64,000 nucleotides of DNA from Conchocele bisecta (lineage: Eukaryota > Mollusca > Bivalvia > Lucinida > Thyasiridae). Positions 42,642 to 54,738 of the stretch are shown piece by piece (within the stretch, counting starts at the first letter, position 1; each line of letters opens with the position of its first letter). The position numbers and the translations under genes are program-made. The notes under the pieces were generated by a model. It searched no databases, was not told the origin of the DNA, and saw nothing but the letters and a program-made list of their open reading frames with translations. The stretch lies in NCBI GenBank assembly GCA_029237695.1, contig CM055278.1:73027188-73091187 (forward strand), read 5' to 3'.

Positions 42642-44186
42642 GTATTTGTCATACCGCAGATCCTGTATTTGGCCGTATAAACATATCCTCTTCTTTTGAT
42701 ATTTGCGGTTGTTTTTTTTTCAAGAAAATAATCGGAGATTCGATTTTCTACCGTCAGTCTTAATATAAAGGCGTAAATGAACATTTTGTTTTTTTATTAA
42801 ACGAAAACAAACTAAATATGGTATAAGAAATCCATCGAAAACGACTTTATGACAGTTTTTTTATATCGTGTAATTTAATTTATATTCCACTGCTCTATCG
42901 ATCTGCTCTCCCTTTGGCGCCTCTAGAATAATGCGACCGGTTTCCAAACATTCGCTGTCATTGCTACGCCGCGGTTTCGTGCGTGGAACCCATAGTTTGT
43001 GACCTAAATATAGCCGTGTCACGAAGCCAAGCGTGTTGAGATTTGAAAAGCAATTTTCGTTATTTTGGCTAATTTTTCGCTCATATTTTGATGAGCAAAG
43101 GATATTTATGGAAAAATAAACAATAAAGACTGGTTTTGAGTGTACAATTTGTTACTTTTATTGATCAATTCGGGGTTGTATTGTGCTTAGTGAGGAATAC
43201 AATTCGCAATCGTTAGACGCTTTCAAAATGTGTCTTCATTGGACGCGAGGCGCCGGAGGGGAATCGCAATGTCTCTATGTTCGACGGCCTTGGCAGGTCA
43301 TATACTATATATGACCAGGCAAGCTAGCCAATCAAAAGCCGAGAAACTTATCTGCGGTATTACAAGACCGTTTGTTTCCAATGTAGTGGAATCATACATT
43401 TGACTGAATATATATATAAAGTATATCTGACCCTGTTATTCTTAGTGTATGGTATACAGAGCATTGAGTTGCCATCTCCGCCATTTTTGTTTGTACATGT
43501 TATCGGACAGTTACACCACTTGGAGGGTTTGACAACTAGATCAAATAATATGGCAGTAAATCTAATAAAAGTTGGTGCAATATATCCCATATAATTATTA
43601 TTCCAGCAGACTACACATACAGCTAGATTTCTGCGCATTTCCACCATCACTCACAAAATATACAATGGCCACGTTTTCAATGTGTAAAATGTCAAACTGA
43701 TGTCCTGTCTATTATTAGAAGTGGATCTGACACAGGTAAAAACCGTATTTACTCGCGTAGCAGGCAATTAGACAGTAGTGGCAATACACTCAGATAGCTG
43801 CTTACAAGTCACTGGAATCGATACAGTCTTGATGGTAATATAGGTATGTATCTAAAGCACTGTACACAGTCTTTACTGAATTCTCAAACATTAAAAAAAA
43901 ACGGTCAACAAATCCTTCAGATATCAGACTTTGTATATACATTTGATGGAAACAAGTCATAGCTTGCTGTAGTCAGATGTCTCCCCATCATGTTGCACCA
44001 AATGTTATTAATGTGTTATATATGTGTCATAGTGGTAAGTGTCAAACGCAATAAGAGGTAAAATTGGCTGATGGCTTGTACACACTAAGATGGCCGACAT
44101 GGCAACTCCATGCACTGTGTGGGATATAGTAAGAAGAAAATGTTCACATGTATGTAATGCATACATCCCATCACATTTACGAACCA
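42642..44186. other. No gene recognised
   Basis: A possible worn element spans 42650-43360, since ATACCGCAGAT at 42652 is inverted at 43351 (ATCTGCGGTAT), and CTTTGGCGCCTC (42911) has an inverted partner GAGGCGCCGGAGG (43247). Otherwise nothing was identified; open frames near 43400-43600 are on both strands and show no motif. Confidence 0.35.
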
Positions 44187-44275
44187 ATTATACATGAATC
44201 ATTAGATGATCAGGGACCCAACGTGTCCTTAAGGACACGTTTGGTCCCTGATCATCTAATGATTCATGTATAATA
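44187..44275. repeat. Near-perfect 89-bp palindrome
   Basis: ATTATACATGAATCATTAGA pairs with TCTAATGATTCATGTATAAT, and ACGTGTCCTTAAGGACACGT forms a perfect centre. One mismatch in ~44 bp. Confidence 0.9.
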
Positions 44276-44914
44276 ACCTTGTATATTTCTGTTCCTAGAA
44301 GAGATACTATGTCGCCTAGTTATCCAGATTGCAAACCACATGGATTTGTTGATATTGTGCGCATAAACTAGTTACGCTATACGTGATAAGATAGTCGGGG
44401 TTAATCACATGTTTGCCAATCTATCTGTAACCCTAATTTACTATATATACAGGTTAGAACACATCAAATAGTTTTACTATATAGTTTAACCGAATCCCAT
44501 CCAATAAAACCAGTCTCTCCTACTTTCACTATTCGTATGGATGCTTTGTGACCTACTTGTACATGACCTGCAGCCAGTCTGTACTGGTTCTGCATGAATT
44601 TAATAATATGCTCACTTAATCCTAAGAAAGAAAAATCCAACCTCGTCATGTCCCCCAATATTGTTTACATGTTTGGCCACCGAAACTCTGTTCACATCAC
44701 GTGACCAACAGATTCAGTGTTTTCTTTTAAATGCTATAAATATGCTGAAAACTGGTGTTAACAGCTCCTCAAAATGTTCCTCAAGTGAAACTGGGTAGTA
44801 ATGGATCAAGATTTGCAAGCAAACTGTGTATGTGACCTCAAAATACCCGCACTATTTTTTTTCCGGACTACTTTTGCATACTCCCTTTGCGATTTCGCAC
44901 AATTTAGTATGTTC
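44276..44914. other. No feature recognised
   Basis: No coding exon or repeat family was identified. Confidence 0.35.
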
Positions 44915-44972
44915 TAACCTGTAACGCGGGGCGACTTACGTCCCTGCGTTACAGACAGAAAATTCGGGTTAC
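44915..44972. repeat. Family O hairpin (copy 3, eroded)
   Basis: AACCTGTAACGCGGGGCGA at left pairs imperfectly with TCCCTGCGTTACAGACAG; the outer right stem AAATTCGGGTT lacks its partner. Confidence 0.6.
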
Positions 44973-45023
44973 TCCTGTTGCTGATCAGCTTTCGTAGTCA
45001 TGCAGCGTGCTAAGGACATACAT

Positions 45024-45425
45024 TTATGTGACTGTGACTGGGAAATGGGGCTTATTCGTTTTGAGACCAGTGTAGATCCAAATCGCCTGTGCATCAGCAC
45101 ATTTTGATCATGATCCGCACTGTTCGCCACTCCGTCAATGAAACATTCGTTATGTGTCTAATGAGCAATATATATCGTTACTAGGCTAGATAAATGTGCT
45201 ATTTGATCATGAGCTATACCGGTCACAAAATCCATAAGCCAAATTTCTCCTGGCTCATCCACAATATACGTGTTGTCTCTAGCTGGGTGTCTGCTTCACT
45301 GACTGAATGGCGAACAGTGCAGACCAATGATCAGACTGCGCGGATGCGCAGTCCGATCTTGGTCTACACTGGTCGCGGCGGGTATACGCCCATTTTTGTC
45401 TCCAGTGGCAGTCATGTTATTTGCA
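45024..45425. mobile_element. Family C MITE pieces in tandem (copies 9 and 10)
   Basis: GTGACTGTGACTGGGAAATG (45028) through TTGATCATGATCCGCACTGT, then CGGTCACAAAATCCATAAGC (45220). A second right half runs from AATGGCGAACAGTGCAGACC (45306) to CAGTGGCAGTC. Probably one element inserted beside or within another. Confidence 0.6.
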
Positions 45426-45637
45426 TTACAACGGACTTCTTGATAATACTAGTAATAAAACATGTTGTTATCTGCAATAAGCCACGTTTTATCATACACC
45501 GAGTACATGTCACCCGTCACGAGAACACAGGCTTCTCCAATTTGCCAGATTTGTGCACTTATATGAGAATCCGCTACTGAGCAAACTCCATAAACCCCAT
45601 TTGTCGTGACAGATAACACACGTGACATAGTGTACCA

Positions 45638-45893
45638 TGCGAATTTGCACCTATTAAGAAGATGTGCGATATTGCGAGAACAATATTTACAAAACATTCG
45701 ATATTTTCTATAAATGACGTCGAAAGTTGGCGAAATTGTCAGGATTCCGCAATAGGAAATAGGATTCCGCATTTGCTATGAATATTTCGTCAACATTCGA
45801 CGGCATTTACAGAAAATATCACAGTTTCTGTGAAAATATTTCACTAAAAATCGCACATCTAAGGTACAAAGTCACATGTCGCATCTCATGTTA
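45638..45893. mobile_element. Family D foldback element (copy 6)
   Basis: AAGATGTGCGATATTGCGAG pairs with the right end AAATCGCACATCTAAGG; the inner stem uses AAATGACGTCGAAAGTTGGC and AACATTCGACGGCATTTAC. Confidence 0.75.
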
Positions 45894-46344
45894 TTATGTC
45901 ACCGAGATTGCAGTATCACCGTGCTCAAGGATTACAAAAACGACACGATATCGTCTAGCTCTTGGTAATATTTTATTTCCAATGTATCTTCGTCCGTATG
46001 TGTGTGGCTGTGTGTAAAAGTTATCTATCTCGAATGTGTTGTTATAGGATTTAAAATCGGGGGGCTGAAATATTTCATTTTTAATAATTTTTAAATTTGA
46101 GGTCTGATTTCAAAGATCTAACTTTTGTTTTCTCAAGGTACATCATTTCCAAGCTATTGAGACAGGTTTCGGAGTTGATTTCCATTTGTTTTATGTTTTT
46201 TAAACCACACTGTCACTCCCCAACTGCTGTTTCTCCCACGTTAAAGTTTTTCGCAATAAGATCAATATTTGATGGAATTATTACCCAACAGTATAGCTGA
46301 CCAGACAGTATTATTACCCAACTTCCTATATAAATTGTAATTCG
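45894..46344. other. No feature recognised
   Basis: No coding exon or repeat family was identified. Confidence 0.35.
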
Positions 46345-46372
46345 CAGTAGCGGATTCAGGGCGGGGGGTCCC

Positions 46373-46408
<36 letters not shown>

Positions 46409-46562
46409 ATATTGAGCATATAATGCAGGAAATGGCTTCCTCAATTCATGCCCCCGGACCCCCCTAGCCAACCCTCTGGCACCCGCTCAGTCGACGAACG
46501 AGCATACCTCGTTCAAGTTCCATGTGGGCCCCCCCCTTGGTGAAATCCTGGATCCGCCACTG
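46345..46562. mobile_element. Family Q MITE (copy 1) with 29-T run
   Basis: The end CAGTAGCGGATTCAGGGC pairs with the right end TCCTGGATCCGCCACTG. ATTCG occurs directly outside both ends and may be a short target duplication. A T29 homopolymer lies at 46375-46403. Elements with CAGTGGCGGATCCAG-type ends are common in invertebrate genomes. Confidence 0.75.
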
Positions 46563-46806
46563 ATTCGTTAGTTTTGACTGTGTTCCTCATTTTTTTACAT
46601 TCGGCCGTTTGACTATGAAACAGTTTCAGGCGCAGGCAATAGTACATTAATTTCTTCACCCTACCATTGACTGGTCATGTGACTTGCTTTGCCTCGGATC
46701 GAATCACATGATAAATCGAGCCAATGAAAACGCGTTTGAGCACGCGAATCGTCATTTTCGTTTCATGGAACGCGGACAGATGTAATCATATGGGCCAAAC
46801 TTCGCT

Positions 46807-47046
46807 ATGAATATAGAAGATATGGACTTCTTAGACTTGACATCGTCACAAGAAACAACACTTCTTTCTGATATTCAAACTGTGATTAATAATGAAAATC
46901 AAGTAGTGAGCGCTACCCCTGAAGTACAACAAATGAGCGTAGTTCGTACGCAAAGTGTTCACAAACAGATTTCTACCAATTATTCTGGGAGGCCGCCAAT
47001 ATATTATTTCCCTAATTCAGAAGTACACATTCACAACCACTATTAA
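46807..47046 (+). CDS. Hypothetical 79-residue ORF
   Basis: Not recognised. The ORF opens MNIEDMDFLDLTSS and closes YYFPNSEVHIHNHY. It is acidic and Ser/Thr/Gln-rich in the first half, without a signal peptide or membrane segment. Composition and codon choice look more protein-like than most open frames nearby, and no member of the repeat families covers it. It could be a small host gene, the first exon of a longer gene, or an N-terminal piece of a mobile-element protein. Confidence 0.35.
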   Translation: MNIEDMDFLDLTSSQETTLLSDIQTVINNENQVVSATPEVQQMSVVRTQSVHKQISTNYSGRPPIYYFPNSEVHIHNHY

Positions 47047-47166
47047 TATTATTCAGAACTCGAATTATGTGTGTTATAAGTTGGTTCAAATTGTTTGGGT
47101 AACACATTTGTGCCCATATTTGGCAGTTGTGGCTTGTAGCATTTTAGAACTTTGTTGGGTAATAAA

Positions 47167-47250
47167 ACAACTATTTCATTGCCATTCGGGGTCCATAGCA
47201 TCTCGAGGCAATAGTTTTGACTGTTCCCCGAATGGCAATGAAATAGTTGT
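47167..47250. repeat. Hairpin with perfect 25-bp arms
   Basis: ACAACTATTTCATTGCCATT plus CGGGG pairs perfectly with the right arm ending GCAATGAAATAGTTGT; the loop is ~34 bases. It follows the 79-residue ORF by about 120 bp. Confidence 0.8.
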
Positions 47251-47449
47251 ATACTGTTCTGGTTAACTTACGTCCCCAAACTTCTGTACACGTAACAGGC
47301 AGTGGGTGCATATGCATGACTGTATACCTGGCATTAAGTTATACTACTATCTATTTTAAGGATTGAGTGTAGTAGAATTTCAACATCAAAACCACTGTTA
47401 GGCCACACATGAACACTATTAAATTAACCATTTAACCCCGAAGTACACA

Positions 47450-48379
<930 letters not shown>

Positions 48380-48880
48380 AACGATCTACGATCATTTGCC
48401 TCTCATCAATGTAGGTTGAAAGTTATCGTTGGCTGAACATGTCGACTAAATTCTGGCCCGAGAGTTCGGTGTCCTGATTAAGGATTTTGTCTGTGAGATA
48501 AGAAACGCGTATGAGATTACTGGTACGGTGAAGTACATCTCCACCATAAAATGCAGGGTCTACTGTGTGATATAATAATGGAGCATATTCACTGTGGGCC
48601 AACTAGGTAAAACCAAAATACGTTTCGCTAGAAGTCCAGTATAGATACAATGGTACACCGTATGATCACTATTTTAAAAAACTATTAGTATTCGTAGCAT
48701 CATACACATTTGAATAATCTATCTTTCCATACGTAGTAGATTTTAAAGCCCTGGTCATACATTCACGACGTGATTGCCGACTCACGCCGATTCTTCGGGA
48801 AGCTGTTTGTCGTACTGGGTCGTGTTGAATTGGCATCTACTACCTGCCTGACTCAACTAGACTCACAACGACATACTGGT
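48380..48880. other. No feature recognised
   Basis: No coding exon or repeat family was identified. Confidence 0.35.
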
Positions 48881-49265
48881 GTCTTAGGAGCCCCGCAAGG
48901 GACATGGATTTTTTTTTATAATTTTTTTCCCACGAAACAACAATTCGTTCCCTCAATTTAACAATTTGTTACCTCGAATTAACAATTAATTCCGACGATA
49001 TTACAATAGCAATTCGTTTCGTCGAATTAACAATTCGTTCCCACGAAATAACAATTCGTTCCCTCAATTTAACAATTCGTTCATTCGGATTACAATTAAC
49101 AATTCGTTCCCACGATATAACAATTCTGTTCCTACGAAATAACAATTGTTATATCGTGGGAACGAATTATTATTTCGTGGGAACGAATTGTTAAATTGAT
49201 GGAATGAATTGTTAATTGTTGAATTGAGTGAGCGAACTGTTATTTCAATGGAACGGTTCTGATGT
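48881..49265. repeat. Family G ~21-bp palindromic repeat cluster (copy 3)
   Basis: GAGCCCCGCAAGGGACATGG, a T-run, then about nine AACAATTCGTTCCC units followed by inverted GGGAACGAATTGTT units from about 49155. The largest copy of the family here. Confidence 0.8.
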
Positions 49266-49584
49266 GGTGAGGACCTGGCATCAGATCAGGATTGTTCTGA
49301 TTTCAGGGCTGAATATATATTTTTATTATTGTAAATATTCAGTTATGATTTTGGGAGTTTCCCCCCATGTGTACATGTACTTGAACCCCGCCGTATCGGA
49401 TTTGACCGTGGCACATATTTTTCCGTACGATTACCACCCCCCCCCCCCCACCCCCACCCCCATCGCACGGCGAGCGGTGTATTAGTGACTGAGGCATTAC
49501 CAAGACTCAGGCCGACACCAGTACGATCCATTAAGGCTGATCAATTGTTGTTTTTTTTCCAAGTCGTAGCGATCGTGAATATGT
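49266..49584. other. No gene; C-rich run
   Basis: A run of mostly C occurs at 49437-49461. Nothing else is recognised. Confidence 0.35.
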
Positions 49585-50008
49585 GACCAGTAGCCGATTT
49601 CACTAAAATTGCAAAGCATACTAGTCTTGCTAAATACACTTTGAGGAAGAAATTTACGTCTCAAATCGACCGCAGCCTGTCATATCTGCCCGTGGGGCCG
49701 GCTTGGGATTCGAAGATGCGTACGTATCACGTACGGACCCGCACGGGGCATGTGCGACGTTAAAAATAATTAAAGATAAATTTATAGATTTGTATTATAC
49801 TGAATGCATTACATTATCACAGCCAAAATGGCTGTGATAATGTAATACAAACAGTATAATAATTCTGCATACTTTTAATCATCAAATATATGCTAGCAGT
49901 AGTTAGTTGTATATGAAATAACGCATTTCTGGAAAAATAAATAATTACTCCCTCAAGTATTCTTAGCTATATAAGTATGCTTAGCAATATCGGTGAAATC
50001 GGCTACTG
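49585..50008. mobile_element. Family K foldback element (copy 3, with extra ~100 bp)
   Basis: AGTAGCCGATTTCACTAAAA pairs loosely with ATCGGTGAAATCGGCTACT. The centre ACATTATCACAGCCAAAATG / GGCTGTGATAATGT is intact. Between left TIR and centre lies a block (about 49665-49765, with GTACGTATCACGTACGG) absent from copy 1. Confidence 0.7.
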
Positions 50009-50261
50009 TGCTTAATGTCTGTGATGCTCAACGAAGTATAAATGTTACGTACTGTAAGCTATATTTAGCATGTAGTGTACAATTTGGGTCATAGCGCAAC
50101 CTATACTGGACTTCGTAGCGAAATTCCCTTTCGTTTTACCTAGTTGGAAAACATCAGGGACTGATTATCAAATAGTCACAATGGATCATATCTAATTATA
50201 TTGACCACACAAGAGTTCACAGTTCTCGTATCTTGGTGTTAAGTGCACTGCTCTTAATTAT
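50009..50261. other. No feature recognised
   Basis: Short unclassified spacer. Confidence 0.3.
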
Positions 50262-50484
50262 GACAGTGACTGGAGAAATACGGATTATGTGATGTTTTAC
50301 CAGTGTAGATTCTGATCAAATGGCACACTCATGTTGCCTCATAACGATGTGTATTGCTTGTTATAAGCATGGCGGCTGCTTCATTGATGGAATGGCGAAC
50401 AATGCAGATCCTGGTAAGGCTGATCTGGATCTACAGTGGTCTGAAATCCTATAAGTTATGCCCCATTTCTCCAGTGACATCCAT
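50262..50484. mobile_element. Family C MITE (copy 11)
   Basis: ACAGTGACTGGAGAAATACG at left; GCCCCATTTCTCCAGTGACA at right. GTTGCCTCATAACGATGTG and AACAATGCAGATCCTG lie inside. Confidence 0.75.
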
Positions 50485-51282
50485 AATTATAGTGTTCATT
50501 AATCAGTCACTTGATGCTGAAAACACGCACGGATATTAATTAATTAACGTACAATGTAAAAAATGTGAATCATTTTGTCACATTTGATCTCTATGGTAAT
50601 AAATGCGCTAGTACAATGCTACCTTGGCTGCTACCAATTATTGTCAAATTGGCCACCTACCATGAGTTTGTTTGTTTGTTGGGGTTTAACGGCCTATCAA
50701 CAATTTAGGTCATTTAAGGCCGGGTCAATGAGTTTAGTACTAAATCACATATATTACCTGTACAAATAGGAAAAAATACCAAAGTCAGAACTGAATATTT
50801 GCAATAACAAAAACTATATATTCAGCCCTTGAATCAGAATAATCCTGATCTGATGTCAGGTTCTCGCCACAATAGTATCACTTGGCCCCCTCCCAAAAGC
50901 AGTAGGATCAGTAATAATCTTACTACTTTTATAATGGGCAATAACCCAATTCAACTCCCAGGTAACAAATGAGCCAAATATAAAAACGTCCCCGAGGGCC
51001 AAACCAGGCAAATCGTGATTCCTATAAGGAGGTACCCCTACCGTTAATGTACGCCGTCGCGTTCGCCCGACCAACCACCCACTCCAACCAGGGGTAACAC
51101 AATACGTGTAACCGAATGACGTCAGTGTAATGACCCAACGTAAGCAAGTCCGCGCAGTTCGTTTTGAAACTGAAACACGTTTACACTGTAATGTACTTCC
51201 ATTGGAAGTTCTGCAGGACTATAATCTGAGCTGATGATCGATCAAATATATAGAGGATGTTCATATATTTGCAACGACTATT
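50485..51282. other. No gene; possible dispersed repeat near 50670-50740
   Basis: TTGTTTGTTGGGGTTTAACG followed by GGTCATTTAAGGCCGGG resembles a phrase I associate with molluscan repeats. The family could not be bounded. No exon was seen. Confidence 0.35.
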
Positions 51283-51592
51283 AACAGCACTCGTGAAATA
51301 TGGACATTTCACACCACGAGATGAACATATATGTCATATTCGTTGCAAAAATATGAATATTATATTTATTATATACCGCTCCATGGAAATTAGATTGTTT
51401 TTTAGACTGTATACGGTATTGAATGTGTATTTGCAGCCTATTTGCGCTGTTTTCTTTCTAAATACAGAATATGAATATAGATAGCGGAAGTAGTCGTATT
51501 TCCACCGGAAGTTGTTTATTTCATCGATGAGAACATATGTCTTTTAATTACATCGTATAACCATGTATTTCATGGGTAGGTATATAATAAAA
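51283..51592 (+). repeat. Family Z dispersed repeat (copy 2)
   Basis: Inverse partner of 18955-19250. Shared phrases: TATATGTCATATTCGTTGCA, GTTTTTTAGACTGTATACGG, GGAAGTTGTTTATTTCATCG, and CATGTATTTCATGGGTAGG. Confidence 0.75.
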
Positions 51593-51834
51593 TATAGTTT
51601 TCGTTGTTCCAGTCCGTTACATTGTAAACGTGTTTCTCTCAAGTGGTGTTCAGGATGGCCAAACAACTATAGAATACATCACCATATGAATATCACACTA
51701 TGAAGAATTACAGTTACTTGCACAATTATTTAAATATATGCTTGTTATGAAGGGCATGTAGTATGTGCAAATGACATGTTCAATCAAGTATGTTACATTC
51801 AGTATACATGTATAACATTCATTATTATATACAC

Positions 51835-51925
51835 ACTTTCGTTTCCCATTGAAACACAATGCAACGCAAGTCGTCAATAATGTTTCCATATTGACTTCTC
51901 ATGAGTTCAAATAACCTATAATTAT
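51835..51925 (-). mobile_element. Family H remnant (copy 4)
   Basis: TTTCCCATTGAAACACAATG, CCATATTGACTTCTCATGAG then TTCAAATAACC: two H ends joined without the interior. Confidence 0.55.
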
Positions 51926-51978
51926 ATAGCACAATTTGGCCCTATCAGAGTCGATGGGGCGAGTACAATTAATAGATC

Positions 51979-52223
51979 AGGGAGCCGTTTCACTAAACTT
52001 CTTATGACTAAAATGTTCGTAAGTGCAAATTTAGGATCGTCTGGAAATATCAATTGATGGATTTACATGTATTGAGCTTAGGCTGCATATGCAGCCTATG
52101 TTCAATAAATGTAAATCCAATAATCGTTTACAAGAAAACATTGTTAATGTGAAATTTACAGACTATCATAATGTTTCACTTACGAAAATTTTAGTCGTAC
52201 GAAGTTTAGTGAAACGCGCCATT
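51979..52223. mobile_element. Family F foldback element (copy 1)
   Basis: AGCCGTTTCACTAAACTTCT pairs with CGAAGTTTAGTGAAACGCGC. The central stem TTGAGCTTAGGCTGCATATG / CATATGCAGCCTATGTTCAA continues into TTTACATGT / ATGTAAA. Confidence 0.8.
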
Positions 52224-52351
52224 GACTCCCATCACACTATGGCATAGTATTGATTGCAATTAGTTAAACTAGATGAAGCTTAGTCTGTAGTTTTTCCATA
52301 AATGACAAATGTGTGTCACGTACTTTCAAAAGCTAATATATAGTAAATATA

Positions 52352-52497
52352 TGGTTAGTGCCGTCGAATATAAAAATATATTCGGTTGAGCCTTAGACAG
52401 CTTTATTGGGGCGAGCTTTAGCGAACCCCAATAAAGTTGTCGTGGCGAAACCTAATGTATTTTATGTTCGAAGGCACTAATCATATATTTAATTTAT
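52352..52497. mobile_element. TIR hairpin element related to the 564-2032 modules
   Basis: ATGGTTAGTGCCGTCGAATA pairs with TTCGAAGGCACTAATCATAT; the centre CTTTATTGGGGCGAGC / GAACCCCAATAAAG. The GTTAGTGCCGT ends recall the hairpin modules at 736 and 1744. Confidence 0.75.
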
Positions 52498-53038
52498 ACC
52501 GCATACTGGACTTAATTGTTTGAACGTGCGTGACGTCATGTTTTGACGTCATTTCCTCACTATACGTCATAAATCTAGCGACGTCATTCAAAGCAAAATG
52601 GCGGTGTCCACGCTAGGTAGATTCGGCATTGTGTCTGATTAAATCTTCGATTTATATACGATGAGCTTCAATAATGGCTGGCTTTAGACTCCACATTTGT
52701 CATAATAAGCATAAAATGATGACGGGCATGTCTGTGTCGTTGGTTAGTTCGCATAATTATACTGTAAAAATGGACAAAATTCAGCTGAATTGAGAGCGAT
52801 TTAGATTTTAAAATCCGCCGCCATCTTGAATTTGCTGTTGAGAATGACCAATCAGAGGCCGCCATTAGGGGTCAAAGGTGACAAAATAAAGGAAAAATCG
52901 GCACTTCATGTATATTAGGCTACTTCAGGTATATTAGGTTACTTCAGATATAATCAACATTTATTAAACCCCCTTCATTATGCTACATGGAGCAATGGTT
53001 GCGGTATAAATGTTTTTTACATGTAGCATATTCAAAAT
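52498..53038. other. No gene; isolated AAGATGGC-type motif
   Basis: GCCGCCATCTTGAATTTGC at about 52816 is the inverted AAGATGGCCGCC-type motif seen in families V and W; AAAATGGCGGTG is at about 52595. No exon was recognised. Confidence 0.35.
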
Positions 53039-53117
53039 GCGTGTAAATGCACACACGAACGAACACGACAGGTTGGAACCAACCTGTCTTGTTCGTTCGT
53101 GTGTGCACTTACACGCT
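53039..53117. repeat. Hairpin, ~38-bp arms
   Basis: GCGTGTAAATGCACACACGA plus ACGAACACGACAGG pairs with the right arm ending CGTGTGTGCACTTACACGC; two mismatches; a tiny loop. Confidence 0.85.
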
Positions 53118-53377
53118 GACCCCACTGTATGCAACAATTTGGTACTGTATATATGAACACGTGTATATGTAAAGTTTAGTTAATAGAGCAACTATTCTAT
53201 GTCTGCGTGTATATGATGTATAATACTCGTATGATGTACATTCCGGTATGTTATCTCTGTCAGTTTTATGAATACAGACGGCTTTGTCCTCATTAACGGT
53301 GGAATGATGTAAACAACATGGCCACATCGGCAAGCATACTAAAGTATGTATGTAGCTAATTCGTATGATACCAATCC
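53118..53377. other. No feature recognised
   Basis: An open frame on the minus strand (53109-53423) overlaps two repeats and has no motif. Confidence 0.35.
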
Positions 53378-53626
53378 AGGGGACCGTTTCACTCAAATTC
53401 GTACGACTAAGATGTTCGTACATGTAAGTGCAAATTTAGGATCGTCTGGAAATATCAATTGATGGATTTACATTTATTGAGCATAGGCTGCATATGCAGC
53501 CTATGATCAATAAATGTAAATCCAATAATTATACAAGAAAACGTTGTTAATGTGAAATGTACAGACTACATAATTTTGCACTTACGAACATTTTATTCGT
53601 ACGAAGTTTAGTGAAACGGCCCCCAG
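53378..53626. mobile_element. Family F foldback element (copy 2)
   Basis: GGGGACCGTTTCACTCAAAT pairs with GAAGTTTAGTGAAACGGCCC; the centre TAGGCTGCATATGCAGCCTA is a perfect palindrome. Very similar to copy 1. Confidence 0.85.
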
Positions 53627-53942
53627 GACAATCAACAATGTTAACTCCTATGATATTGAATACTACGATGTACAGGGGGGTTCAAAATATGTGTCCCCAT
53701 TTGTATTAGTCATAACTCGTTCAGTTCAGTTCTGAAAATGTCATAAATTATTTTTTGTATAGTAAGGGTCGCGGGCCATAACATAAGCTAGCCGAAATGA
53801 CTTCAGCACCATGTATACAATAACAGTTAGACTAGCCGAAAATGTCATAAGAGCCATTTGTAAAGTCAGAGTCACTGGTCATGAGCTAGTCTGGCCGAAA
53901 GTGTCATATGGGATATTTGTGTGGTATCAGTTACATGCGTAT
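53627..53942. other. No feature recognised
   Basis: A local direct repeat with CTAGCCGAAAATGTCATAA-like wording (53788-53910) occurs; no gene. Confidence 0.35.
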
Positions 53943-54186
53943 ACAGGGGCGGATCCAGCATTTGGGGAACGGGGTGGGTTGTCTAGTTGCGAAGGTAACT
54001 CTTGCAATCTACTCCCGTACCGTCCGTAGCTAGATCTTCGAAATGCACTTTCCTGTGTTTTACGGCATTTAAATTCAGATTCCAACTGGTGGTAAACTGT
54101 GATCTATGTAAACTCCGTAGCTGAACGGGGGAAGGAGGGTGCAACCCCGGAACCCCCGCCCCCACCCTCTAGATTCGCCTCTGTTA
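53943..54186. mobile_element. Family Q MITE (copy 2)
   Basis: CAGGGGCGGATCCAGCATTT at left pairs with CTCTAGATTCGCCTCTG at right; an inner GGGG / CCCCGG pair supports the foldback. Confidence 0.7.
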
Positions 54187-54579
54187 TAAGTATAAATGCG
54201 CTTTGAAAGCATGGCACTACTAAATCACTGAAATCCATCACAAATTAAACACACTTATACATATATATTATGTGGTATGGGGCGGGAGAATTGTTTTCTT
54301 TTGATTGTTGTTGTTTTTAGTTGGCTTTGTTTGCAAATAACATATAACAAAAACGGCCTAGCGATACCAGTGGGCGAATAACAGTCAACAATAAATATGT
54401 TGTCAATATAACAGTTAACAAAATGGGTCACTAACAGTTAACATAAAATATTTTGTCAATATAACAGATAACAAAAACATGTCAATAACAGGCTAACAGT
54501 TTAACCCATACACCCCAGCCTCCATATCTTGTATTTTCTGGGTGTTCGGTTAAGATATGCTTTCGGATAGTCGTGTTCG
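54187..54579. other. Upstream of the SLC19 gene; short direct repeats
   Basis: 54375-54500 has four imperfect repeats of ATAACAGTTAACAAAA with TTGTCAATA. No promoter element could be assigned. Confidence 0.4.
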
Positions 54580-54644
54580 TAGTTGCGGGCAGCAACTCTG
54601 CAAAACTCTCATGGGAGTTTTTGCAGAGTTACTGCCCACAACTA
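54580..54644. mobile_element. Family S hairpin MITE (copy 2)
   Basis: TAGTTGCGGGCAGCAACTCT pairs with AGAGTTACTGCCCACAACTA; the centre is CAAAACTC / GAGTTTTTG. It lies ~95 bp before the SLC19 start codon, within the likely 5' UTR intron or leader. Confidence 0.8.
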
Positions 54645-54738
54645 CTATTGCCGATTGACTGCCAGCAATTATCGGGTTCGGTAATTATCATGGATCTATT
54701 GACTTGTTTGTTGTTTACTTTACCTTTAGATCCTCGTC

